A stretch of 64,000 nucleotides of DNA from Myxococcus fulvus. GTDB taxonomy: Bacteria; Myxococcota; Myxococcia; Myxococcales; Myxococcaceae. Numbering within the stretch: the first letter of the stretch is position 1; each line of letters opens with the position of its first letter. Below, one piece after another: positions 21,122 to 29,202 of the stretch. The stretch spans positions 434,001 through 498,000 of the forward strand of contig NZ_FOIB01000003.1 of the NCBI RefSeq assembly GCF_900111765.1. The letters run 5' to 3'. The notes below the pieces were generated by a model that was not told the origin of the DNA, ran no database searches, and worked only from the letters and a program-made list of their open reading frames with translations. A program made the position numbers and the translations under genes.

Positions 21122-23107
21122 GTGAGCGACGAGAAGAACGGTTCCAATGCGGGCGGTCCGGGTGGGATGGGCGGCCCCAAGAAGCCGAAGGCCACCTTCG
21201 GTGACGTGATGCTCGGCATCCCTTCGGGCGGCAGCGGCCGTGGCGAGGGTCCTCGCGGCGGCGGCGAGCGCGGCGGTCCCGGTCAGGGCCGTGACGCGCG
21301 TCCTCGTCCCGAGGGAGGGGCTCCGCGCGACGAGCGCCGTCCTCCTCGTGGCCAGGGCGGTCCGGAGCGGGGTGGAGGCGAGCGCCGCGGTGGTGGCGAG
21401 CGCCGGCCGTCCGGTCCCATGGTCGTCGTGAAGCGCGCGTCGGGCGCCATCGAGACGCGAGGTCCGGTGGGGGAGAACCCCGCCGAGGCGACCGCGACCG
21501 CCGAGGCGACGACCGCGGAGGCCGAGGCCTCTGGCGCGCCGACGACGACTCCCGCGCCGCGCCCTGTGGCGCCGACGCAGCCGGTCTCCTCCGCGCTGTA
21601 CGAGGAGGTCCCCGAGTCCGAGTCCTTCGCCGAGATGTTCGCCAAGGAGGGCGGGGCGCCGGGTCGCCGGGGCGTGCGCCTGGGCGAGAAGGTCAAGGGC
21701 ACCATCTTTCAGCTCGGCGCGGACACCGCGTTCGTGTCGCTGGAGGGCGCGTCCAAGAGCGAGGCGATGATCGAGCTGCGCGAGCTCAAGGACGACGAGG
21801 GCATCCTGCGCTACGGCGTGGGTGACAGCCTGGACGCGCACGTCATCGAGGTGGGCGCCAAGGGCATCGTGCTGAGCCGCGCGCTGGCCAAGGGCAGCGC
21901 GTCCATGGCGATGCTGGCCGAGGCCCGCGCGTCGGGCATGCCCGTCGAGGGCATGGTGCTGAGCGTGAACAAGGGCGGCGTGGAGGTCGCCATCGGCGAC
22001 GTGCGCGCGTTCTGCCCCATCAGCCAGCTGGACCTGCGCTACGTCGAGAAGCCGGACCAGTTCATCGGCGAGAAGCTCAAGTTCCGCGTCACCGAGGTCC
22101 GGGACCGCAACGTGGTGCTCTCGCGCCGCTCGCTGCTCGAGGACGAGCAGCGCGAACTGGCCGCGGAGACGCGCAAGACCCTGGGCGACGGCAAGATCGT
22201 CAAGGGCAAGGTCACCGGCGTGCGCGACTTCGGCGTGTTCGTGGACCTGGGCGGCGTGGAGGGGATGATTCCCGTCTCCGAGCTCTCGTACACGCGCGTG
22301 GGTCACCCCAGCGACGTGGTGAAGGTCGGTGACGACGTGGAGGTGGAGATCCTGCGCATGGAGGCCGCGCAGCCCAACTCCCCCGACAAGAGCAAGCAGA
22401 AGGAGCGCATCACGCTGTCCATGCGCTCGCGGCAGGAGGACCCGTTCAAGAAGGCTATCTCCGAGATCAAGGAGGGGGACCGTCTGCAGGGCAAGGTCGT
22501 CCGGCTGCAGCAGTTCGGCGCCTTCGTGGAGCTGCGCCCGGGCGTGGATGGCCTGGTGCACATCTCCGCGCTGAGCGACCGCCGCATCGCGCACCCGCGC
22601 GACGTGGTGAAGGAAGGCGAGACCATCTGGGTCGCCGTCGAGAAGATCGACGAGAAGGACAAGCGCATCGGCCTGCGCCGCATCTCCGAGGAGGAGGCGC
22701 AGCGTCCCCCCGAGGAGCGTCCGGCGGCCTCGGCGGAGAAGGCCGCGCCCGCGGCTCCCGCGGCGCCCCGTCCCAAGGTGGGCCAGGTCGTCGTCGGCAA
22801 GGTGGACCGCATCGAGCCGTACGGCGTCTTCCTCCAGTTCGCCGGTGGCAAGGGCCTGCTCCCCGCGAGCGAGACGGGCACCGAGCGCGGCACCGACTTG
22901 CGCAAGCACTACGCGCTGGGCCAGGAGGTGAAGGTGGCCATCCTGGACATCGACGCGTCCGGGAAGATCCGCCTGTCCGTCACCGCCGCCGTCCGCGCGG
23001 AGGAGCGCGCCGAGGTGGAGGCCTGGCAGAAGACGCAGCAGCCGCAGGGCGCGGGCAAGAAGGGCTTCGGTACGATGGCCGACCTCTTCAGCAAGCTGCG
23101 CAAGTGA
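21122..23107 (+). CDS. S1 RNA-binding protein with five S1 domains and an RG-rich N-terminus
   Basis: A 661-residue protein. Residues 1-180 are a disordered Gly/Arg/Pro-rich region with many RGG-like units, then five OB-fold S1 repeats at about 187-254, 273-336, 357-435, 452-520 and 553-622. The third and fourth have the best S1 consensus (GVFVDLGGVEGMIPVSELS, GAFVELRPGVDGLVHISALS). It ends in GFGTMADLFSKLRK. It resembles ribosomal protein S1 but is arranged unusually, and may be a second S1-type RNA-binding protein rather than the ribosomal one. GTG start at 21122. A hairpin follows at 23123-23147. Confidence 0.85.
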   Translation: MSDEKNGSNAGGPGGMGGPKKPKATFGDVMLGIPSGGSGRGEGPRGGGERGGPGQGRDARPRPEGGAPRDERRPPRGQGGPERGGGERRGGGERRPSGPMVVVKRASGAIETRGPVGENPAEATATAEATTAEAEASGAPTTTPAPRPVAPTQPVSSALYEEVPESESFAEMFAKEGGAPGRRGVRLGEKVKGTIFQLGADTAFVSLEGASKSEAMIELRELKDDEGILRYGVGDSLDAHVIEVGAKGIVLSRALAKGSASMAMLAEARASGMPVEGMVLSVNKGGVEVAIGDVRAFCPISQLDLRYVEKPDQFIGEKLKFRVTEVRDRNVVLSRRSLLEDEQRELAAETRKTLGDGKIVKGKVTGVRDFGVFVDLGGVEGMIPVSELSYTRVGHPSDVVKVGDDVEVEILRMEAAQPNSPDKSKQKERITLSMRSRQEDPFKKAISEIKEGDRLQGKVVRLQQFGAFVELRPGVDGLVHISALSDRRIAHPRDVVKEGETIWVAVEKIDEKDKRIGLRRISEEEAQRPPEERPAASAEKAAPAAPAAPRPKVGQVVVGKVDRIEPYGVFLQFAGGKGLLPASETGTERGTDLRKHYALGQEVKVAILDIDASGKIRLSVTAAVRAEERAEVEAWQKTQQPQGAGKKGFGTMADLFSKLRK

Positions 23108-23122
23108 TTCACGCCGCGCGCT

Positions 23123-23147
23123 CGAGCACGTGTTGGATGCGTGCTCG
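23123..23147 (+). terminator. Hairpin after the S1-domain gene
   Basis: CGAGCACG and CGTGCTCG form a perfect 8-bp stem with a 9-base loop, 15 bases after the stop. No clear T-run. Confidence 0.5.
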
Positions 23148-23166
23148 GGTTCGCTCGAAATAGATG

Positions 23167-23195
23167 TTGCAGTCCCCGGCGAGGGGCGGTACTAC
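23167..23195 (+). promoter_or_regulatory. Promoter of the initiator tRNA genes with flanking inverted repeat
   Basis: TTGCAG (23167-23172), a 17-base spacer and TACTAC (23190-23195) lie 15 bases ahead of the first tRNA. GGCGAGGG (23178-23185) and CCCTCGCC (23198-23205) form a perfect 8-base inverted repeat that brackets the -10 box, so a regulator or a GC-rich discriminator effect is possible. Confidence 0.55.
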
Positions 23196-23210
23196 CTCCC
23201 TCGCCGCTGA

Positions 23211-23284
<74 letters not shown>

Positions 23285-23292
23285 TTAGGAAG

Positions 23293-23332
23293 CCAGAGGT
23301 CCGGTGAATCAAAGCCGGACCTCTGGTGTTTA
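23293..23332 (+). terminator. Hairpin between the two initiator tRNA genes
   Basis: CCAGAGGTCCGG and CCGGACCTCTGG form a perfect 12-bp stem with a 10-base loop, followed by TGTTTAAA. It could terminate the first transcript or act as a processing element. No promoter of its own is seen for copy 2, so read-through is likely. Confidence 0.7.
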
Positions 23333-23351
23333 AAGGCAGACATCGACATGA

Positions 23352-23425
<74 letters not shown>

Positions 23426-23440
23426 TGATGTTTCAAGAGA

Positions 23441-23477
23441 CCCCATCCTCCCGCTCCGGAGGATGGGGTTTTGCTTT
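23441..23477 (+). terminator. Rho-independent terminator after the tRNA pair
   Basis: CCCCATCCTCC and GGAGGATGGGG make an 11-bp perfect stem with a 6-base loop, then TTTTGCTTTTT. A strong terminator by sequence. Confidence 0.85.
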
Positions 23478-23868
23478 TTGGATCGCCTTGCTCCACGAGT
23501 CCCGCCTGTCTCCGCCGCGACACTTTGTCCGCCGTGCGGGTCATCCCGGACTTGACTCTGGAGAAACTGGGTAGGTCCGTCCTCACTGGAATGTGTGCCA
23601 GGGACATTGCAACCCTCTGTTCTTGCTGAAGATTTTTTGTACCGGGTCTCCCGTGCTCATGAAAATCTCCCGCGAGCGTAGAAAAAACGGCTTTGTCGCC
23701 TTTCAACCTACATCAGTAAAGGCACTAATCTCTTCAACAGGTGACAATTTGTCACCTGGGGGCCTTCCCGAAGAGAGCCGTGTACCCGGTGAGCTGTCCG
23801 GGGCGCGCAATACCCGTCTCTTCGGGGTGGCTTCCTACCCCCGCGCTTTCCCAAGGGAGCACCCCCAC
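23478..23868 (+). other. Long leader of the M36 protease gene, no gene seen
   Basis: About 390 bases with no convincing gene. GC drops clearly from about 23600 to 23760. The stretch is in frame with the protease but reads unlike a protein, so the protease start is placed at 23869. It holds a perfect palindrome at 23738-23758 and probably the promoter; a possible -35 TTGTCG near 23692 has only a poor -10 partner. Confidence 0.5.
23738..23758. promoter_or_regulatory. Perfect 21-base palindrome, likely operator
   Basis: CAGGTGACAA, a central T, then TTGTCACCTG: all ten positions of each arm match. It lies about 111 bases ahead of the protease start in an AT-richer stretch. Palindromes of this form are typical of dimeric regulators; the regulator is unknown. 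Confidence 0.6.
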
Positions 23869-26800
23869 GTGAGAAGGTTGGTTGCCAAGCTGTCCGGCCT
23901 GGCGCTGGTACTTTCGGGTACCGGTTCCTTCGCTCGGACGCTGCCGAACTACGACGCATACCTGGAAGCCAAGCCCGCGGAGCCCAAGTCCGCGAAGCCC
24001 AAGTCCGCGGCGGGTGACACGAGTGCGCGTGTCTCGCTGCCCGCGGCAGGCTCGAGTGCTCCTCGCTTCATCTGGGCCCGGACCACGGACGCGCAGAAGT
24101 CGCAGCGTGCGAAGCTCGCGAAGATGGCGCCCGAAGCCGCGGCGCTGTCGCAGCTCAAGGACTACGCCTCCGACTTCGGCCTGCGCTCCTTCGAGGACGC
24201 TGGCGCGCGCGTCACCTCCGTGAAGCTCCTGGGCAACGCCCGGCTCGTCACGCTGACGCAGGAGCTCGGCGGCGTCGAGGTGTTCCGCAACAACGTGACG
24301 GTGCTGCTCGACAAGGGCAACTCGGTGGTGGGCCTGTCCGGCGCGCTGTCCGAGCACGTCTCCACCAGCCCCGTTCCCGAGCGCCTGGCGTTCAAGGGGA
24401 ACGCGAGCGCCGCCATCGCCGCCGCGTACCAGGACGTCACCGGCACGCGCCTGGACGCGAGCCTGCTGGCGCAGGTCAAGAGCGCCCGACCCGGAGACCG
24501 GTACACGCACTTCTCGCTCGCGACCTATGCGCGTCCCCTCGAGGAGGGGCTGCGCGTCCCGGCCCGTGCCCGGCCGGTCTACTACGCGTTCGAGGACCGG
24601 CTCGTCCCCGCGTACTACGTGGAGGTGCAGAGCGGGCGTGAGGACAGCCTCGAGTGGGATGCGTACTCGTACGTCATCTCCGCCACGGACGGTCAGGTCC
24701 TGATGCGCAAGAACATGCGCGAGGAGGCCGCCTTCAGCTACCGCGCGTTCGCGGACACCACGCCTCCTTACACGCCGCATGACGGCCCCGCGGGCACCAA
24801 CGCCAGCCCGCACCCGGACGGCGCGCCCACCGGCTTCCGCCCGGCCTTCGTGCCCCCCGCGCTCATCACGCTGCAGAACGCGCCCTTCAGCCGGAATGAT
24901 CCGTGGCTGCCCGCGGACGCGACGGTGACGACGGGAAACAACGTGGACGCCTACGCGGACCTGGTGGCGCCCCCGCGCTTCTCCGCGGGCGACCTGCGGC
25001 CCACCGTCACCGCGCCCGGCGTGTTCGACCGGACGATGCAGTTCGACATGCGGCCCAACATCAACGACGAGCAGATCGCGGCCGCGACCACCAGCCTGTT
25101 CTTCGTGAACAACTGGCTGCACGACTGGTACTACGACTCCGGCTTCGACGAGTCGACGGGCAACGCGCAGACCGACAACTTCGGTCGCGGCGGCATCGGC
25201 GGTGACCCGGTCCTCGCGGAGGCGCAGGACTACAGCGGCACCAACAACGCCAACATGTCGACGCCGGCGGACGGCGCCTCGCCCGTCATGCAGATGTACG
25301 TCTTCAACGCGGAGCGCTTCGCGACGTTGACGGTGACGGCGCCCGCCGAGGTCGCGGGCAGTGTCCCCGTGGGCATCGCGATGGACATGGGGCCGCAGGG
25401 CTTCGACCTGACGCTGCCCGCCGTCAACGCGCTGGACGCGGTGGGCCCCGGCTCGACGGACCGCGATGGCTGCAGCCCCCTCACCAACGCCGCGGAGGTG
25501 GCGGGGAAGATCGCCATCATCGACCGTGGCGGCCCCGCCGAGTGCTCCTTCGTCGTGAAGGCGCAGAACGCGGAGGCGGCCGGCGCCGCGGCCGTCATCA
25601 TCGCCAACAACGTGGCGGGCGCGGTCGCGAACCTCGGCGGCTCCTCCAGGACGGTGGGCATCCCGGTGGTGCTCATCACGCTCCCGGATGCGACCCGCAT
25701 CCGCAACGCGGCGGGCCTGACGCTGCACCTCAACCGCACGGCGACGTATCGGCCGGACGGCACGGTCGACAACTTCATCGTGGCCCACGAGTGGGGTCAC
25801 TACATCAGCAACCGCCTCGTCCAGAACGCCGCGGGCCTCACCAACAACCAGGGCCGCGCGATGGGCGAGGGCTGGGCGGACTTCCACGGCCTGCTGATGA
25901 TCACCCGGCCCGAGGACATCCAGGTGGACTCCAACGCCAACTGGATGGGCGCCTACGGCCCGGGCGAGTTCGCCACGCGCGCCATCTCCCTGGACAGCGC
26001 CTTCTACGGCATCCGCCGGGTGGCGTACTCGTCGGACATGGCGAAGAACGCGCTGACGTTCCGCCACATCATGAACGGGGTGCCGCTGCCCACCACCGCG
26101 CCCATCTCGCCGAGCGCCAGCGTCAACGCGCAGGTCCACAACTCGGGTGAGATCTGGGCCACCATGCTCTGGGAGGCGTACACGTCCCTGCTGCGGGCCC
26201 ACCCGTTCGAGGACGCCCAGGCGCGCATGAAGCGCTACCTGGTCACCGGCTACATGCTGACGCCGGCCGCGCCGACCTACAGCGAGGCGCGCAACGCCCT
26301 CATCGCCGCCGCCGAGGCGAATGATCCCGAGGACGCGCAGCGCTTCTGGGTGGCCTTCGCCAAGCGCGGCATGGGCCCGGGCGCCATCTCCCCGCCGCGC
26401 GGCTCCACCACGCACGCGGGAGTCGTCGAGAGCTTCAAGGTCGGCGCCTCGCTCGAGTTCGTGGCGCTCACGCTCGCGGACGACTCTCCGACCGGCTCGT
26501 GTGATCGCGATGGCGTGCTCGACAATGGCGAGACGGGCCGCCTGGTCCTGACGGTCATCAACAATGGCTCGGTGCCGGCGAGCGCGAGCACCGCCACGGT
26601 CATCTCCCCGACGCGGGGGATCACCCTCGGCAACAACGGGGTCGTCACCATCCCCGCGCTGGGCTCCTTCGAGCAGGCGACGGTGTCCGTGCCCGTGACG
26701 CTGACGGACGCGGCGCCCAGCACGGTCGCGGAGTTCATCGTCGCCCTGCGGGATCCCGACCACGCGAACCCCGGAGACGTGGTCGCCTCGATGGCCGCCA

Positions 26801-28941
26801 CGACGAACTACAACGAGGCGCCGGCGACCAGCACCACGGAGACGGTCCAGTCCAACATCCTCCTGCTGCCCTGGGAGCTGGAGACCGCCGAGGGTGGAGG
26901 CATCACCGAGCAGTACTTCTCCTTCACCACCTTGGACACGCGTGGCTTGAACCGCGCGTTTCTCGGCCAGGCGGCGGGTCGGCCCACGGACTTCTGGCTC
27001 AAGTCGCCGGAGCTGAACGTGGCGGAGACGGGCAACCTCATCGTCCGGTTCGACCATGCCTACCAGTTCGAGACGGGCGCCAACCCCACCATCTACTACG
27101 ACGGCGCAGTCATCGAGCTGACCCAGGATGGCGGGCAGACGTGGGTGGACATTGGCGCACCGCTCTATGGCGGCACGCTGAACACCGCCGCGGGCATCAT
27201 CAACAACCTCCAGGGGCGCCAGGCCATCGTCGGCACGAGCGCGGGCTTCCCGAACCTCGTGGCCGCCACGCTGAACCTGGGCACCACGTACGCGGGCAAG
27301 ACGGTGCAGCTGCGCTTCCGCATCGGCACCGACAACGCCACTGGCACGACGGGTTGGGCCATCGACAACATCGCCTTCACCGGCATCACCAACACCCCGT
27401 TCACCAGCCTGGTGGCGGACACGGGCACCTGCTTCAACCGTCCTCCCGTCACCAACGCGGGTCCTGACCTGACGGTGGACGAGCGCACGCTCGTCACGGT
27501 GGAGGGCAGCGGCACCGATGCCGACGGCGATTCGCTCACGTTCCAGTGGACGCGCGTGTCCGGCGCGGCGGTGGTGCTGTCCGGCGCGACCACGCCGACG
27601 GTCACCTTCACGGCGCCCGAAGTGGCGGTTGACTCGAACATCGTCCTGCGGCTGACCGTCAGCGACGGCACCCAGACGACCTCCGACAACGTCACGGTGC
27701 GCGTGCGCAACGTCAACCGGGCTCCCATGGTGAACGCGGGCCTGGACGGCTCGGCCGACGAGCGCGCCACCGTCACCCTGTCCGGCTCCGCGACGGACGC
27801 GGACAACGATGCGCTCACGTACCTCTGGACGCAGGTGTCCGGTACGCCCGTGGCCATCGCCAGCTACACGACGCCGACGGCGACCTTCGTCGCGCCCGAG
27901 GTGACGGGGGACGAGACGCTGTCCTTCCGCCTCACGGTGTCCGACGGCAAGACCAGCGCGAACGACACGGTGAACGTGGTCATCCACCCCGCCAACCGCG
28001 CGCCGGTGGTGACGGCGACGTCGGTGACGGTGAACGAGCGCAGCACGGCCACGCTCTCGGCCGTGGCCTCGGACGCGGACGGCGACACGCTGACGTACGC
28101 CTGGACGCAGCTGACCGGCACGACGGTGACGCTGGACAACGCCAACACGGCGACGGCCACGTTCGCCACGGGTGAGGTGGCCGCCAACGCCGTCCTCACC
28201 TTCCGCGTGACGGTGTCCGACGGGGCGGCCTCCGCCACCCAGGACGTGTCGGTGGACGTGCTCAACGTCAACCGCGCTCCGACGGTGAACGCGGGGCTGG
28301 ATGGCACCGTGGCCGCGCGCGCCACGGCCACGCTGAGTGGCTCGGCGAGCGACGAGGACGGTGACACGCTCTCGTACACGTGGGTGCAGACGGCGGGTAC
28401 TCCGGTGGCGCTGTCGGCTGCCACGTCCGCCGTGGCCACCTTCACGGCGCCGGACCTGTCGGCCGCCGAGACGCTGACGTTCCGCCTGACGGTGAGCGAT
28501 GGCAGCGTCATCGCCAGCGACACGGTGGACGTGCAGGTCACCCCGTCGCCGATTCCGAACCAGGACCCGGTGGCGAAGGCCCGCATCATCGTCAATGGTT
28601 CCCAGACGTCGCTGACGCTCGACGGCTCGGAGTCCAGCGACCCGGATGGCGATGCCCTGACGTACAAGTGGGAGCAGACGGGTGGCCCGAGCGTCACGCT
28701 CAACGACTCCACCCGCGCGGTGCTCAGCGTGGACGTGCCGGACCTGGAGGGGGAGAGCGCCACCTTCTCCTTCAAGCTGACGGTGAAGGACCCCAGCGGC
28801 GCCTCGCACAGCGTCACCGTGCAGGCGACGGCCAAGCCGGACGAGGGCGGGGGTTGCTCCTCCACGGGCGCGGGTGCTCCGGCGGGCATGCTGGCCCTGG
28901 CGCTCCTCAGCCTGCTGCACCGTCGTCGCCGCGTGAGCTGA
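23869..28941 (+). CDS. Secreted M36 (fungalysin) metalloprotease with PA domain, PKD-like repeats and MYXO-CTERM
   Basis: A 1690-residue exported protease. GTG start at 23869 with GGGAG upstream. A signal peptide covers about the first 23 residues, then a propeptide. The M36 domain has HEWGH (640-644) as zinc and catalytic residues, and Glu667 in GEGWADFH as the third ligand. A protease-associated (PA) domain is inserted at about 494-620, ahead of the HEWGH. Residues about 1188-1660 are five PKD/cadherin-like repeats of about 90 residues with DADGD-type calcium sites. The end is a MYXO-CTERM signal: GCSST, a hydrophobic helix, then HRRRRVS, which in myxobacteria directs lipid-anchored surface display or release. 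It probably degrades prey or host protein outside the cell. Confidence 0.92.
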   Translation: MRRLVAKLSGLALVLSGTGSFARTLPNYDAYLEAKPAEPKSAKPKSAAGDTSARVSLPAAGSSAPRFIWARTTDAQKSQRAKLAKMAPEAAALSQLKDYASDFGLRSFEDAGARVTSVKLLGNARLVTLTQELGGVEVFRNNVTVLLDKGNSVVGLSGALSEHVSTSPVPERLAFKGNASAAIAAAYQDVTGTRLDASLLAQVKSARPGDRYTHFSLATYARPLEEGLRVPARARPVYYAFEDRLVPAYYVEVQSGREDSLEWDAYSYVISATDGQVLMRKNMREEAAFSYRAFADTTPPYTPHDGPAGTNASPHPDGAPTGFRPAFVPPALITLQNAPFSRNDPWLPADATVTTGNNVDAYADLVAPPRFSAGDLRPTVTAPGVFDRTMQFDMRPNINDEQIAAATTSLFFVNNWLHDWYYDSGFDESTGNAQTDNFGRGGIGGDPVLAEAQDYSGTNNANMSTPADGASPVMQMYVFNAERFATLTVTAPAEVAGSVPVGIAMDMGPQGFDLTLPAVNALDAVGPGSTDRDGCSPLTNAAEVAGKIAIIDRGGPAECSFVVKAQNAEAAGAAAVIIANNVAGAVANLGGSSRTVGIPVVLITLPDATRIRNAAGLTLHLNRTATYRPDGTVDNFIVAHEWGHYISNRLVQNAAGLTNNQGRAMGEGWADFHGLLMITRPEDIQVDSNANWMGAYGPGEFATRAISLDSAFYGIRRVAYSSDMAKNALTFRHIMNGVPLPTTAPISPSASVNAQVHNSGEIWATMLWEAYTSLLRAHPFEDAQARMKRYLVTGYMLTPAAPTYSEARNALIAAAEANDPEDAQRFWVAFAKRGMGPGAISPPRGSTTHAGVVESFKVGASLEFVALTLADDSPTGSCDRDGVLDNGETGRLVLTVINNGSVPASASTATVISPTRGITLGNNGVVTIPALGSFEQATVSVPVTLTDAAPSTVAEFIVALRDPDHANPGDVVASMAATTNYNEAPATSTTETVQSNILLLPWELETAEGGGITEQYFSFTTLDTRGLNRAFLGQAAGRPTDFWLKSPELNVAETGNLIVRFDHAYQFETGANPTIYYDGAVIELTQDGGQTWVDIGAPLYGGTLNTAAGIINNLQGRQAIVGTSAGFPNLVAATLNLGTTYAGKTVQLRFRIGTDNATGTTGWAIDNIAFTGITNTPFTSLVADTGTCFNRPPVTNAGPDLTVDERTLVTVEGSGTDADGDSLTFQWTRVSGAAVVLSGATTPTVTFTAPEVAVDSNIVLRLTVSDGTQTTSDNVTVRVRNVNRAPMVNAGLDGSADERATVTLSGSATDADNDALTYLWTQVSGTPVAIASYTTPTATFVAPEVTGDETLSFRLTVSDGKTSANDTVNVVIHPANRAPVVTATSVTVNERSTATLSAVASDADGDTLTYAWTQLTGTTVTLDNANTATATFATGEVAANAVLTFRVTVSDGAASATQDVSVDVLNVNRAPTVNAGLDGTVAARATATLSGSASDEDGDTLSYTWVQTAGTPVALSAATSAVATFTAPDLSAAETLTFRLTVSDGSVIASDTVDVQVTPSPIPNQDPVAKARIIVNGSQTSLTLDGSESSDPDGDALTYKWEQTGGPSVTLNDSTRAVLSVDVPDLEGESATFSFKLTVKDPSGASHSVTVQATAKPDEGGGCSSTGAGAPAGMLALALLSLLHRRRRVS

Positions 28942-28948
28942 GCCGGCC

Positions 28949-28972
28949 GCCACCTCTCCTCGCGGAGGTGGC
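28949..28972 (+). terminator. Hairpin after the M36 gene
   Basis: GCCACCTC and GAGGTGGC form a perfect 8-bp stem with an 8-base loop, 8 bases after the stop. No T-run, but the position suits a terminator. Confidence 0.5.
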
Positions 28973-29040
28973 ACCCTCCGGGGCCGGGTGCCTGACAGGC
29001 CCGGACCCGGAGTCGCTCGCGACAGTCTGAAGCAGTCCAC

Positions 29041-29072
29041 CGGCCGGCATCCTCGCGCGAGGGTGTCGGCCG
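29041..29072. other. Very long hairpin ahead of the antiporter gene
   Basis: The 15-base arms at 29041-29055 and 29058-29072 pair with two G-T wobbles and leave a 2-base centre (in practice a larger loop). It stands 131 bases upstream of the antiporter start and could end the protease transcript or act in the antiporter leader. The 261-base gap between the two genes holds nothing else that I can name. Confidence 0.5.
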
Positions 29073-29202
29073 TTGAGCTTTCGCGCGGCGGCCGGCGCTG
29101 ACTGGTGCACGAATGCGCCCGCGGGGCATGAAGTCCGGACGCGAGCCCGGCGCAGGCTGGAGGCACGCGCGGGCCCATCGTGGGGCCTTCGTGTCGCGCC
29201 CC

